A DNA stretch of 64,000 nt from a bacterium endosymbiont of Escarpia laminata (GCA_003660235.1 QGON01000062.1:1-64000), one strand, 5' to 3'; positions 1 through 9,338 are shown, counted from the stretch's first letter. Notes: generated from the sequence alone by a model not told the origin. Program-made: numbers and translations.

Positions 1-272
1 CTTCGAGGCTTCGGATACAGGGCTGTAATACCCATTAACCGCATCAGGCGCTGAACACGCTTACGGTTTACTGCATGGCCTTCATCCTGCAACCAGTCCC
101 TGATACGACGGCTACCATAGAATGGCCTTTTCAGATGCATCTCATCAATCCTGCGCATCAATGCGAGATCATCGTCTGATACCGGTGCAGGCTGATAATA
201 AACCGTCGAACGATTCAGACTCAGTAACTGGCATTGACGGGTAAGCGGCAATCGATCTTCCTGATCGATCAT
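1..272 (-). CDS. IS3-family transposase OrfB, N-terminal part
   Basis: Reading from 272 towards 1, the frame begins MIDQEDRLPLTRQC and continues through RPFYGSRRIRDWLQDEGHAV and RVQRLMRLMGI. This is the helix-turn-helix segment that precedes the DDE integrase core in IS3 OrfB proteins. The ATG overlaps the OrfA stop (ATGA), so expression probably depends on translational coupling or frameshifting. The catalytic DDE domain is beyond the window. Confidence 0.85.
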   Translation of the reverse strand, partial: MIDQEDRLPLTRQCQLLSLNRSTVYYQPAPVSDDDLALMRRIDEMHLKRPFYGSRRIRDWLQDEGHAVNRKRVQRLMRLMGITALYPKPR

Positions 273-574
273 TTCTTGCCGCTTGGACCGTGAATCCTTT
301 CCAGCCCGCGTTCTAAAAAATCTCGTTCCATTGTCAGTTGGCCAATCTTGGCATGCAGCTCTTTTACCTTTTCGTCAGTCTCTTCACTCTGTTGCTGCCC
401 ACGACCGAACAGCTGATCTGCATCGTTAAGCAATCGTTTGCGCCAATCCTGGATCTGATTTGGATGTACGTCAAACTGTTCTGCTAGCTCAGCCAATGTC
501 CGATCATTTTTAACGGCTGACAAGGCTACTTTTGCTTTGAAGGCCGATGAATGATTACGTCTTTTCCTTCTCAT
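269..574 (-). CDS. IS3-family transposase OrfA
   Basis: This 101-residue protein has an N-terminal helix-turn-helix (about residues 8-50, including TLAELAEQFDVHPNQIQDWR) and a C-terminal leucine-zipper-like coiled coil (about 60-95). Both are typical of IS3 OrfA, the DNA-binding partner that forms OrfAB with the downstream frame. It overlaps OrfB by four bases. Confidence 0.9.
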   Translation of the reverse strand: MRRKRRNHSSAFKAKVALSAVKNDRTLAELAEQFDVHPNQIQDWRKRLLNDADQLFGRGQQQSEETDEKVKELHAKIGQLTMERDFLERGLERIHGPSGKK

Positions 575-798
575 CTTCTGCTTACTCCTCTTCAGTTAGA
601 ATAATCGCAGAAGACACTTATAATTTCAGCTATTGTGTCTGACTAATGGGGTCCACTACTCAATAACCTTCGAAAATCATGTTTCTCTGCTATAAATATA
701 AGTAAGGAGAAGTCGATTTATTAGTGTGTATCACTTTGTAATCGAAAATGAATGATGAAATTATTCAATCGTGAGAAATGTGATAAGGAGGTTTAATA

Positions 799-1032
799 AT
801 GGATATTCAACTCGCTGATGTCACCATCCATGTCGATAAAAATGTAAGTGCAGAAGAGCGTTTTGGCATAGAAGAAGTTTTACGGGATATTGATGGAGTT
901 GTAAGCGTACGCAATTCAATCGAGGCGGCTCATTTGTTTCTCGTGGAATATATTCCTGAAAAGACCAATTCACATGATTTGCTGAATGCCGTAACCGGAA
1001 AATACGGACATGGAGAATTAGTCGGTCTCTGA
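799..1032 (+). CDS. small HMA-like ferredoxin-fold protein
   Basis: This is a 77-residue cytosolic protein behind a strong AAGGAGG ribosome-binding site at about 785-791. The pattern (IQLADVTIHV, then a helix, then GVVSVRN, then FLVEY, then a second helix and a short end) matches the beta-alpha-beta-beta-alpha-beta layout of heavy-metal-associated domains. The CxxC metal motif is absent, so metal transfer is not supported. It lies about 110 bases upstream of a DsrE2 gene on the same strand, so a role with that sulfur carrier is an inference from position only. Confidence 0.6.
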   Translation: MDIQLADVTIHVDKNVSAEERFGIEEVLRDIDGVVSVRNSIEAAHLFLVEYIPEKTNSHDLLNAVTGKYGHGELVGL

Positions 1033-1143
1033 TGTATGGTGTGTAGTCTGTAAAACAGCACACATCAAGCTGGGGGAATGAATTCAATACGGTATTCGCT
1101 ACCGGAAAGGGGTTTTATCTGCTTTGCAGAAGAGAGGTTTGTT

Positions 1144-1764
1144 ATGTCGTTAGAGTCACAAACTGAAACCCACAGCTTCCTTGAAAAAGACGCCAAACTA
1201 TTCAATGCGTTATTTGATGCGCGCTTCGAAGAGAAAATGGCAGCCAGGGAACCTGATAAAAACCCTTCTATTTGCATAATGGTTACAAAAGGGACCCTGG
1301 ATTGGGCCTACCCACCGTTTATTATCGCTTCTACGGCATGCGCACTCGGTTGGAATGTCACCATGTTTTTTACCTTCTACGGTATGGGTCTACTTAAAAA
1401 GCGATTGGATCTTCAACTCAGTGGATTGGGCAATCCAGCCATGCCGATGAAAATGCCATACGGACCAGACTGGTTTCGTGAAATAGAGTGGAAGATACCG
1501 AACCTGGTTATGGCCAATGTCCCCGGATTCGAGAGCATGGCCACAACCATGATGAGTAAGACTCTGGCAGACAAGGGTGTCGCGCCAATCAGCGAGTTGC
1601 GAGAGATTTGTATTGAAGAGGGTGTCAAGCTTATTGCCTGCCAGATGACCTTCGATCTTTTCGGTTGGCCCAAAAGTGAGTTCATCGACGAGATTTCCGA
1701 ATGGGCTGGCGCAGCCACCTATCTGGCCATCGCTCAGAATTCCAAGGTGAATCTGTTCATGTAG
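1144..1764 (+). CDS. DsrE2-family sulfur carrier protein
   Basis: The 206-residue product has the DsrE/DsrF-like fold: a KGTLDWAYPPFIIASTAC segment, a hydrophobic stretch, and the ACQMTFDLFGW motif near the C-terminus. That motif contains the single conserved cysteine (about residue 166). DsrE2 proteins are known sulfur-binding partners of rhodanese and TusA in sulfur oxidizers. The ATG at 1144 follows GAGAGG and starts the conserved region. An upstream in-frame ATG at 1078 would add 22 unlikely residues. No rhd or tusA gene is adjacent, so the donor and acceptor are not visible here. Confidence 0.8.
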   Translation: MSLESQTETHSFLEKDAKLFNALFDARFEEKMAAREPDKNPSICIMVTKGTLDWAYPPFIIASTACALGWNVTMFFTFYGMGLLKKRLDLQLSGLGNPAMPMKMPYGPDWFREIEWKIPNLVMANVPGFESMATTMMSKTLADKGVAPISELREICIEEGVKLIACQMTFDLFGWPKSEFIDEISEWAGAATYLAIAQNSKVNLFM

Positions 1765-1788
1765 ACCTGAAGAGGACTCAGCGTTTAC

Positions 1789-1847
1789 GTAAAAGGGAAC
1801 AGATTTATTTTATTAGCAGTACGGTTAATTAATCTGTCCCCTTTTAC
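1789..1847. repeat. REP-like inverted repeat
   Basis: GTAAAAGGGAACAGATTTA at 1789-1807 faces TAATCTGTCCCCTTTTAC at 1830-1847. They form a long stem with one mismatch and a loop of about 22 bases. The half-sites resemble the palindromes often found beside REP-associated tyrosine transposases. No transposase is present here. The hairpin may also stop transcripts from dsrE2. Confidence 0.6.
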
Positions 1848-1850
1848 TCT

Positions 1851-1882
1851 TCTTTTGCTCTTTTGCTCTTTTGCTCTTTTGC
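1851..1882. repeat. four tandem copies of an 8-base unit
   Basis: TCTTTTGC is repeated four times without mismatch, directly after the inverted repeat and before the helicase gene. The unit is not a multiple of three and lies outside the probable coding region. Confidence 0.8.
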
Positions 1883-2062
1883 TTATATTTGCAACGTGGG
1901 CGCAGATGCCTTTTTAGGTGATTGCGTGTGCGCTGGCTAGGAAGCATTAAAGCCGGTTTATGGTTGCTGTTAGCTAGGCAGTTTACATGCAATCACCTGA
2001 AATGGTCGTTTTTACTTACTATATCAATCTGTTATGCTAAAAAGAGAATAGGATATTCAGAT

Positions 2063-4552
2063 ATGACCATAAATCAATTGCTTAGCGATTTAAATGAAAA
2101 TCAACGTAAGGCTGCGTGTATGCCCCGTCAACATGCGTTGATCTTAGCTGGTGCAGGCACAGGAAAAACAAAAACTATAGTTTCTCGTGCTGCATATTTA
2201 ATATCGAATGGCACACCTGCACATAGAATACAAATTCTGGCGTTTACTCGCCGTTCTGCATCAGAGATAGTCGAGCGAGTTCGGATGCACTTGGGAGAAG
2301 AGGCTCAAGGTCTTAAAGCCTCTACATTTCACACATGGTGTATTTCATTAATTCGAAAAGCACCGAAGGTATTTGGTTGTAAAGGATACTCTGTAATCGA
2401 CCGAGACGACCAATTACAGTTATATAAAGTATTACGAGGGAAAGCCCAAAAATCAGAATTACCTTCTGCGCAAGAAATTTGCGACTTATATTCGTTTGCT
2501 CGAAACACTGTGCAGTCACTTAATGCCACGCTTCAAAAGAAGTCGCCTGAATGCCTGCATAATATTAAAAAGATAAGTGAGGTCATGCTGGCGTATGAGA
2601 AGCGCAAAAAGGAACGACATTATTTAGATTATGACGACATACTCGATGTGGTTGCGCAACAAATGACTGTTTCGGAAAAAACAAGGATTTGGGTTTCCAG
2701 TCAGTATGACCACCTGCTTGTCGACGAAATGCAGGATACTAACCCTTTGCAATGGAAATTAATTAACCCACTTAAAGAAAATGTAACACTATTTTGCGTT
2801 GGTGATGATGCACAATCAATTTATGGATTTCGTGGTGCGGATTTTCAAAATGTACATAGTTTTGCATCAAGGGTAGATAATTCCATAACGCTCAAGCTTC
2901 AAGATAATTATCGTTCTACCCAAGAAATATTGAACGCTTCTAATTGGCTCTTATCTCAGAGTGCTCTTAGCTATGGCAAAAACCTCACAGCCATGAGAGG
3001 AAGTGGGAAGAAACCAGAATTACACACATTTATTAACGAGTGGGAAGAAGGGCGTTGGATTGCTGAAGAAATATTTAATAACAAGCAAATGGGTGAAGAT
3101 TGGAAAAACAATATGGTTCTGGTCCGCTCTGGATATGCCGGAAGAGTAATTGAGGGTGCATTACTAGCCAAAGATATTCCTTATCAGTTTATAGGGGGAA
3201 CCAAGTTACTTGAATCAGCGCATATTCGTGATCTTCTTTCAGTATTAAGGATTGTTGGAAACCAACAAGATGAAATAGCATGGATGAGATTTCTAACTTT
3301 ATGGAACGGTGTTGGAGAAGTAACAGCAAACAAGCTTATCGAAAGGATTTTATTTTTAGATGGGTATGATCAAGTCATCAAGTTACTCAAGGATAGCGAT
3401 AAATTGCCTTTGTCCGCAGCAGATGCAGTGGGTGCAGTGATTAAAAATCAAAATAATGTCTCTGATGCGCTTCTTGATTCATTTCAGGTACTTGAGGAAA
3501 TACTAGCTGAAAAGTATAAAAAACAAGAATGGGATAAGCGTCGAAGAGATATACAGCTAGTAAGAAAGCTTGCTGAAAAACACACATCAATACTTGGATT
3601 TATTGAAGAGTATTTGCTTGATCCGGTACATGTTACTCAAATCGACAGAAAAGAAAATGATGACGTAGTAACGGTGATAACTATCCATTCGGCTAAAGGC
3701 ACTGAATGCGAAAGATGCTATGTTATCAATGTATCTCCTGGTTCCTACCCTTCTAGTTTTTCAATTGGCAAAGAGGATGAAATAGAGGAAGAAAGGAGGG
3801 TATTATATGTTGCTTTAACAAGAGCTAAAGATGAATTATTTGTAACACGTCGCGGATATTCCTTATGGGCAGAAGATAAAAGTAAAGTTGATGATAACGC
3901 TGAATCAGAAAATTATTTTCTAAATGCTTTACCTGAAGGTTTATTTAATGAAATTATACATCGCCATAAATTATGGAATGTCGATAACGATGCCCCTGAT
4001 GTTACTGAACATGTTGATGTTGGTATCAATATTGGAAATATTCCTCCTGATCCACAAGAAGAGGAAGCCGAAGAATCTAATGCTTCAGACTGGAATCATA
4101 TGGTAGACAATAGAGAAGCATTTTGGCTTTCTGAGTTACGATGCGCAGATGGTTATTTACATAGAAGTAATTCTCAAAGTAAATCACATAAGGACTCTGC
4201 AGGAATTGCCGAAGAATTAGATGGTGACAAAATGGTGAAAAAAAAACTACAAATCGAGCGGAACAAACAAATGGAGAACCATTCTGGAATTAAGATAGAA
4301 AGCTGTTCAGCGTATTATGATACTAAGAAAAATGTGTGCGTATTTGGTGAGTTAATAGCGGAAAATAAAAGCCCTGTAAATGAATACAAGGAGGTTCAAT
4401 TGGTTGTATATGACTCAGATGGGGAATTAATGGCAAGAGAATATACAAATTGGACAGAATTTGGATTAATGCAATCTTTCGACTTTAATGTCGACCTAAG
4501 TGATTTTGAGATGGAACCATCAAGAATTAAGGTATATCCAACAAATGGATAA
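2063..4552 (+). CDS. UvrD/Rep-like superfamily 1 DNA helicase with C-terminal extension
   Basis: The 829-residue protein carries the SF1A motifs in order: Walker A AGAGTGKTKT (about residue 32), motif II VDEMQDT, motif III GDDAQSIYGFRGAD, motif IV DNYRST, motif V TIHSAKGTECE and motif VI RVLYVALTRAKDE. Motif V has Thr-Glu-Cys where UvrD usually has Leu-Glu-Phe. After the helicase core (about 1-620) comes an acidic linker. The last roughly 100 residues resemble an FxLYD-type beta domain (FGELIAENKSP, VVYDSDGELMAR), unusual for a housekeeping helicase. The ATG at 2063 is chosen because homology starts there; the upstream frame encodes no recognisable sequence. The gene is markedly AT-rich beside its neighbours, which suggests transfer. 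Confidence 0.85.
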   Translation: MTINQLLSDLNENQRKAACMPRQHALILAGAGTGKTKTIVSRAAYLISNGTPAHRIQILAFTRRSASEIVERVRMHLGEEAQGLKASTFHTWCISLIRKAPKVFGCKGYSVIDRDDQLQLYKVLRGKAQKSELPSAQEICDLYSFARNTVQSLNATLQKKSPECLHNIKKISEVMLAYEKRKKERHYLDYDDILDVVAQQMTVSEKTRIWVSSQYDHLLVDEMQDTNPLQWKLINPLKENVTLFCVGDDAQSIYGFRGADFQNVHSFASRVDNSITLKLQDNYRSTQEILNASNWLLSQSALSYGKNLTAMRGSGKKPELHTFINEWEEGRWIAEEIFNNKQMGEDWKNNMVLVRSGYAGRVIEGALLAKDIPYQFIGGTKLLESAHIRDLLSVLRIVGNQQDEIAWMRFLTLWNGVGEVTANKLIERILFLDGYDQVIKLLKDSDKLPLSAADAVGAVIKNQNNVSDALLDSFQVLEEILAEKYKKQEWDKRRRDIQLVRKLAEKHTSILGFIEEYLLDPVHVTQIDRKENDDVVTVITIHSAKGTECERCYVINVSPGSYPSSFSIGKEDEIEEERRVLYVALTRAKDELFVTRRGYSLWAEDKSKVDDNAESENYFLNALPEGLFNEIIHRHKLWNVDNDAPDVTEHVDVGINIGNIPPDPQEEEAEESNASDWNHMVDNREAFWLSELRCADGYLHRSNSQSKSHKDSAGIAEELDGDKMVKKKLQIERNKQMENHSGIKIESCSAYYDTKKNVCVFGELIAENKSPVNEYKEVQLVVYDSDGELMAREYTNWTEFGLMQSFDFNVDLSDFEMEPSRIKVYPTNG

Positions 4553-4599
4553 GGCCATCAATCCGTTCGAGAAAATTATCCATTTTTTTATTACTATTA

Positions 4600-4767
4600 T
4601 TAATTTGGCTTATCGGCACCAGGAAAACACGCAAACTCCACCACGAAGCCAATCAGTACAAGCAGGATCAACCCCTCGTAGAGGCTGAACCAGACTAGCG
4701 GCAGCCCAAGGCTGAAATAGAGCCCATAACGAAGCAGACGGCTGCGTTTCCAAGCGGGGTCAGTCAT
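4600..4767 (-). CDS. 55-residue single-pass membrane protein downstream of polA
   Basis: A short frame begins MTDPAWKRSRLLRYGLYF and ends FPGADKPN. It has a basic N-terminus and a hydrophobic stretch (about residues 15-47) that can cross the membrane once or twice. Its ATG lies two bases after the polA stop, so translational coupling to polA is likely. The family is not recognised. The close spacing and the amphipathic composition argue for a real gene. Confidence 0.55.
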   Translation of the reverse strand: MTDPAWKRSRLLRYGLYFSLGLPLVWFSLYEGLILLVLIGFVVEFACFPGADKPN

Positions 4768-4769
4768 GC

Positions 4770-7433
4770 TTAGTGCGCTTCGTCCCAGTTGTCACCGATG
4801 CCGACGTCAACCACCAACGGCACCGCCAGCTCGGCGGCGGACTCCATCTTCTCTCGCAGCATAACGCTGGCGGTTTCGACATAGTCCTCTCTTACCTCCA
4901 CAACCAGTTCATCGTGGACCTGCATCAGCAGTCTTACCGGGGGCTGTTCTGACTCTATCCAACCATCGACAGCGAGCATGGCGCGTTTGATGATATCGGC
5001 GGCTGTGCCCTGCATCGGGGCATTGATGGCGGTGCGTTCCGCTGCTGCCTTGCGCGGTCCCCGTGCGTTGATCTCCGGCAGGTAGAGGCGGCGCCCGAAG
5101 AGGGTCTCGACGTATCCAAATTCATGGGCCGACTCACGGGTGCGGTCCATGAACGTTTGTACGCCAGGATAGCGGGAGAAATAGAGGTCGATATACTCCT
5201 GCGCCGCGCTGCGTTCTATTCCCAGCTGTTTTGCCAGTCCGAAGGCGGACATTCCGTAGATCAGACCAAAGTTTATCGCCTTTGCGGAACGACGTTGATC
5301 CGGGGTCACGGCTTCCAATGTTGCGCCGAACACCTCGGAGGCGGTGGCCCGATGGATATCCTTGCCTTCGGCAAAGGCCTGCAACAGCCCTTCGTCGCCA
5401 GAGAGGTGGGCCATAATACGCAGTTCGATCTGGGAGTAGTCTGCGGCGACCATCTTCCAGCCGGGCTGGGGTACGAATGCCTGACGGATGCGGCGGCCAG
5501 CCTCGCTGCGCACTGGGATGTTCTGCAGATTGGGGTCGGAGGATGAGAGTCGGCCGGTTGCGGCAACCGCTTGGTGGTAGGAGGTGTGAACCCGTCCGGT
5601 GACGGGATTGACCATCTCAGGAAGCTTGTCAGTGTAGGTCGATTTGAGTTTCGACATGCCGCGATGCTCCAGGATCAGGGCCGGTAGTTGATGACCCTGC
5701 TCTGCAAGTTCCACAAGCACGGATTCCGCGGTTGAGGGGGCGCCTTTGGGGGTCTTGGAGATGATCGGCAGTTCCAGCTCTTCAAAAAAGATCTGTCCAA
5801 TCTGCTTGGGGGAGGCCATATTGAAGGGGCGGCCCGCGACCTCATAGGCCTGCTGCTCAAGGTTGTGCATACCTTCCGCCAGCTCTTGGCTCTGGGCCAT
5901 AAGCATCTCCCTGTCGATCAGAACCCCGTTGCGTTCGATGCGAGAGAGTACCGGCACCAGAGGGATCTCGATCGACTGCAGTACGTGTGTTAGTGAAGAC
6001 TCACTTTCAATCTTTGGCCAGAGTGTCTGGTGCAATCGAAGCGTGATGTCTGCATCTTCTGCGGCGTATGGGGCCGCCTGTTCAAGAGGGATCTGGTCGA
6101 AAGTCAGCTGTTTTTTGCCCTTTCCGGCGACATCCTCGAAATGGATTGTCTCATGCCCCAGGTACTTTTCCGCCAGCGAGTCCATGTCGTGGCGGGTGGC
6201 GGTGGAGTCCCAGACGTAGGATTCGAGCATGGTGTCGAAGGCGATGCCGCGCAGTTCGATGTTGTAGCGGGCCAGCACGCTCATGTCATATTTCAGGTTC
6301 TGTCCCACCTTTGCATGTTCTGAGTCTTCCAGCAGTGGTTTCAGCTGAGTGAGTACCCACTTACGGTCTAGCTGTTGCGGTGTGCCGGGACAGCTATGGG
6401 CAACCGGGACATAGGCGGCCCGGCCAGGTTCGATGGAAAAGGAGACGCCGACGATCTCTGCCTGCATATAGTTGAGGCTGGTGGTTTCGGTATCGAAGGC
6501 AAAAAGATCCGCTTGCTGTAGCTGTTTCAGCCAATCGTTAAAATCGGCCTCCGTCAGAATGGTCTTGTAGTGCGGTTCGACGGCGGGCAGGGTGGAGAGC
6601 AGTCGGGAGGACTCCATGTGGGTGTAGTGTTCGCGCAGCAGCTCTATATCCGGTGGGGTCGGCAGATACTGCTTCGGCCCAAGTTCCAGCGGCACATCCA
6701 GCTTGATGGTGGTGAGGGTGCGCGAGAGGGGCAGGAAGTCGAGGCTGTGGCGCAGATTTTCGCCGATCTTGCCTTTGATCTCATCGGCATGGGTCATGAG
6801 ATTGTCGAGATCGCCGTAGGCGGCAAGCCATTTGGCGGCGGTTTTGGGACCGCACTTCGGGACGCCGGGGATATTGTCTGCGCTGTCCCCCACCAGTGCC
6901 AGATAGTCGATGATCTGTTCCGGTGTGACGCTAAATTTGTCCATAACGCCCTGACGGTCGGAGAAGGTATCAGACATGGTATTGATAAGGCTGACATGCT
7001 TATTGACCAGCTGGGCCATGTCCTTGTCGCCTGTGGATATCAGCGTCTCCAGGCCGAGATCAGTGGCCTGTTGCGCCAGGGTGCCGATGACATCGTCCGC
7101 CTCCACGCCCCCGATCATCAGTAGCGGCAGCCCCATGGCCCGGATGATGTCGTGCAGAGGTTCGATCTGCACACGCAGCTCATCCGGCATTGGGGGGCGG
7201 TGCGCCTTGTATTCACTGTAGAGCTGGTTGCGAAAACTGCCGCCGGGGGCATCGAAGACCACGGCAATGTATTCCGGGCTGTAGTCGTCGATAAGGCGAC
7301 GCAGCATATTGAGTACACCGACGATTGCCCCGGTGGGTTCGCCCTTCGAATTGGCTAGCGGCGGCAGTGCGTGAAATGCACGAAACAGATAGGAGGAGCC
7401 GTCGATCAGGATGAAGGGTTTGCTGGATGCCAT
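4770..7433 (-). CDS. polA: DNA polymerase I
   Basis: The protein has 887 residues. The 5'-3' nuclease domain spans about 1-290 (FILIDGSSYLFRAFHALPPL; GDSADNIPGVPKCGPKTA). The 3'-5' exonuclease domain follows with the intact FDTETTSL metal site near residue 310, so proofreading is expected. The polymerase domain shows motif A (AADYSQIELRIMAHLSGD), motif B (RRSAKAINFGLIYGMS) and motif C (QVHDELVVEV). It fills gaps in repair and Okazaki-fragment processing. It is followed immediately by a 55-residue membrane-protein gene. Length and motifs are typical of Gammaproteobacteria. Confidence 0.98.
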   Translation of the reverse strand: MASSKPFILIDGSSYLFRAFHALPPLANSKGEPTGAIVGVLNMLRRLIDDYSPEYIAVVFDAPGGSFRNQLYSEYKAHRPPMPDELRVQIEPLHDIIRAMGLPLLMIGGVEADDVIGTLAQQATDLGLETLISTGDKDMAQLVNKHVSLINTMSDTFSDRQGVMDKFSVTPEQIIDYLALVGDSADNIPGVPKCGPKTAAKWLAAYGDLDNLMTHADEIKGKIGENLRHSLDFLPLSRTLTTIKLDVPLELGPKQYLPTPPDIELLREHYTHMESSRLLSTLPAVEPHYKTILTEADFNDWLKQLQQADLFAFDTETTSLNYMQAEIVGVSFSIEPGRAAYVPVAHSCPGTPQQLDRKWVLTQLKPLLEDSEHAKVGQNLKYDMSVLARYNIELRGIAFDTMLESYVWDSTATRHDMDSLAEKYLGHETIHFEDVAGKGKKQLTFDQIPLEQAAPYAAEDADITLRLHQTLWPKIESESSLTHVLQSIEIPLVPVLSRIERNGVLIDREMLMAQSQELAEGMHNLEQQAYEVAGRPFNMASPKQIGQIFFEELELPIISKTPKGAPSTAESVLVELAEQGHQLPALILEHRGMSKLKSTYTDKLPEMVNPVTGRVHTSYHQAVAATGRLSSSDPNLQNIPVRSEAGRRIRQAFVPQPGWKMVAADYSQIELRIMAHLSGDEGLLQAFAEGKDIHRATASEVFGATLEAVTPDQRRSAKAINFGLIYGMSAFGLAKQLGIERSAAQEYIDLYFSRYPGVQTFMDRTRESAHEFGYVETLFGRRLYLPEINARGPRKAAAERTAINAPMQGTAADIIKRAMLAVDGWIESEQPPVRLLMQVHDELVVEVREDYVETASVMLREKMESAAELAVPLVVDVGIGDNWDEAH

Positions 7434-7675
7434 GGCCTGTCGTCGTGGTGGGGAAGAGAGAGGATGTTAGCCGATCTGCCGCCTGTTTGTCGCCGGGCCT
7501 TTGCAAAGAGAGCGGAGCAGCGATGGATGGTCGAAATAGGATTTTTTTGATTTTCTGCTAAAGATAGTAATAACCCTGCCGATGCCATGTTTGATCGCGG
7601 GATATTACCCTTCCCCCTGTTGCCTGCGTTTCGTCGTATACCTTCATCACTATTAAAAAAATATTAGGTAACAAT

Positions 7676-8731
7676 ATGTCTGAACTCATGCCCTGCTTTC
7701 ACATTGATCTACCGGACAAGGCGCAACAGCATCACGCTGCGGCGCTCGATTTTCTCGAGCGGCATGGAATCCCTCCAAATCCAATTTGTTACGCGATTGC
7801 CTATGAGTATGATGCCGGCCGCAAGCCGGAGTTGAATCTGGAGATAGAATCGCATCTGGATAGAGGCAGGGCGCTTGATGCGCACTACCTTAGGGAGTTT
7901 TTTGACACCCATTTTATGCGGCAGTCGGATGAAAAGGTGGGCGAGCATATCGCCGATCTGCACAATCTGCTCTATAAGGTGCTGGAGGGTGTCTCCGGCG
8001 CCTGCTCAGGTGCAGCCGATTTCGGCAAGGTGCTTGAGGCTCAGACAGAAGAGCTGAAAGGGGATGTCGACATGGCCGGATTGAAGGCGATCGCCGGAAA
8101 TTTGCTGACAGCCACAAAAAAGGCCATATCGTCCAATCAATCGATGCGTGATCAGCTCGAATCCGTTGAGAAGGATACCTCTGAACTCAAAGACCAGGTC
8201 AAACAGCTGCAGGATCAGGCGAGCAGGGATTCACTGACCGGGCTTTACAATCGTACCGCTCTGTCGCAGCAGCTCGATTCCATGATCGAACGAGGTGCCA
8301 GCGAGAATGCACCACTCAGCCTGTTGATGGTGGATATCGACCATTTTAAACGTTTTAACGACAACTTCGGTCATTTGATCGGTGATGAGGTAATCCGGCG
8401 GGTGAGCATGTCCCTGCAACAGGGCGTGCGGGAGGTGGATGTCGCGGCGCGTTTTGGCGGAGAGGAGTTTACCGTAGTGCTGCCGGGGACTAGTCTGGAT
8501 GAGGCGATGGAGGTAGCACAAAAGCTCCATGAGGCCATCAGTAAGTTAGTGTTGGTCAGACGTAGCACGAAGGAGAAGTTACCCGGCATTACTGTCTCGA
8601 TGGGTGCCTCCTGTCTGCATCCGGGTGATTCGCGTGAGTCACTTATTGAGCGGGCCGATCAGGCCCTCTATCACGCCAAGGAGAGTGGCCGGAATCGCAT
8701 TGTCAGCGAGACCGAGACCCTGGTTCATTGA
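7676..8731 (+). CDS. GGDEF-domain diguanylate cyclase
   Basis: This 351-residue soluble protein has an N-terminal helical region (about 1-175) of unknown type that ends in a coiled coil (SVEKDTSELKDQVKQLQDQ). A C-terminal GGDEF domain follows. The active-site loop is RFGGEEF, and an RxxD inhibitory site (REVD) lies five residues before it. Synthesis of c-di-GMP with product feedback is therefore expected. No membrane segment, PAS or REC domain is visible, so the input signal is unknown. It is transcribed divergently from polA and convergently with the DUF4124 gene. Confidence 0.9.
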   Translation: MSELMPCFHIDLPDKAQQHHAAALDFLERHGIPPNPICYAIAYEYDAGRKPELNLEIESHLDRGRALDAHYLREFFDTHFMRQSDEKVGEHIADLHNLLYKVLEGVSGACSGAADFGKVLEAQTEELKGDVDMAGLKAIAGNLLTATKKAISSNQSMRDQLESVEKDTSELKDQVKQLQDQASRDSLTGLYNRTALSQQLDSMIERGASENAPLSLLMVDIDHFKRFNDNFGHLIGDEVIRRVSMSLQQGVREVDVAARFGGEEFTVVLPGTSLDEAMEVAQKLHEAISKLVLVRRSTKEKLPGITVSMGASCLHPGDSRESLIERADQALYHAKESGRNRIVSETETLVH

Positions 8732-8761
8732 GTCTGTTCGAGGGGGTGGAGCGGATGGTGG

Positions 8762-9223
8762 TTACTTCCTGCACCACTGCCCCACATCAGATTTTAACTG
8801 CTCAATGAATCTGTCTCTCTCCTCATAACTGAAATAGCGCCGTCCATGCTCTTCGCTGTAATCGTAAATGCTGCCGGCGGTTGTGTAGCTCTCCAGCCGT
8901 GAACGGGCCTCTTTGCAGCGAGCCTTGCGTTCGGCTTTTTTCTGTTGTGCTTTCTTCTTAACCTCTTTGCGTGCCGCCCGCTCTTCACGATAGATGTCGA
9001 GCATGCGCTGCCGGGTCGCCTTCCTGTCGTTGCGGATCGGAGGAGGAGTGCCGTTACGGGGTGAAGTGCGTAACTCTATCTCCTGCCTGTTTTCGGCCAC
9101 GGGACGGTCGCTGTAGTGAGTTCGTCCCGCCTCATCCACCCATTTATAGATGCCTGCCTGGGTGCAGGGGCTGATCAGCAGGCCGGCAAAAAAACCGGCT
9201 GCCCATCGAGAGAGATGTCTCAT
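8762..9223 (-). CDS. exported DUF4124-domain protein
   Basis: The 153-residue protein starts with a hydrophobic signal segment (WAAGFFAGLLISPCTQAG), followed by the DUF4124 signature GIYKWVDEAGRTHYSDRP. The rest is a highly charged, Lys/Arg-rich helix (ERAARKEVKKKAQQKKAERKARC) ending in a short basic domain. DUF4124 proteins are periplasmic and their function is unknown. It stands alone between the diguanylate cyclase and amtB. Confidence 0.8.
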   Translation of the reverse strand: MRHLSRWAAGFFAGLLISPCTQAGIYKWVDEAGRTHYSDRPVAENRQEIELRTSPRNGTPPPIRNDRKATRQRMLDIYREERAARKEVKKKAQQKKAERKARCKEARSRLESYTTAGSIYDYSEEHGRRYFSYEERDRFIEQLKSDVGQWCRK

Positions 9224-9284
9224 TTGCCACTTTCCCTATCTGCCTGATATCCAAGATTAGCATGCCTATATTTTTTTCGGGGCA

Positions 9285-9312
9285 CAAAAAAAGGGCGCCA
9301 GAGGCGCCCTGA
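9285..9312 (-). terminator. rho-independent terminator after amtB
   Basis: On the minus strand, AGGGCGCCTCTGGCGCCCT forms a tight GC hairpin followed by TTTTTTTG, about 27 bases after the amtB stop. It ends the porin-glnK-amtB operon. Confidence 0.9.
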
Positions 9313-9338
9313 AATAGAGGGATAATCTTTATTATTGA

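Larger units (their letters stand above)
1..660 (-). mobile_element. IS3-family insertion sequence, truncated by window edge
   Basis: OrfA and the first part of OrfB lie on the minus strand. Upstream of OrfA, at about 635-660, the minus strand reads AGTAGTGGACCCCATTAG, which resembles the terminal inverted repeat of IS3-family elements. This sets the right end of the element at about 657-660. The left end lies outside the window, so completeness and target duplication cannot be judged. Confidence 0.85.

Noticed and set aside
2121..2180. Possible defence-type nuclease fused to the helicase
   Set aside because: The full protein was read and no RecB-like nuclease motif was found. The extra C-terminal part is a beta-type domain.
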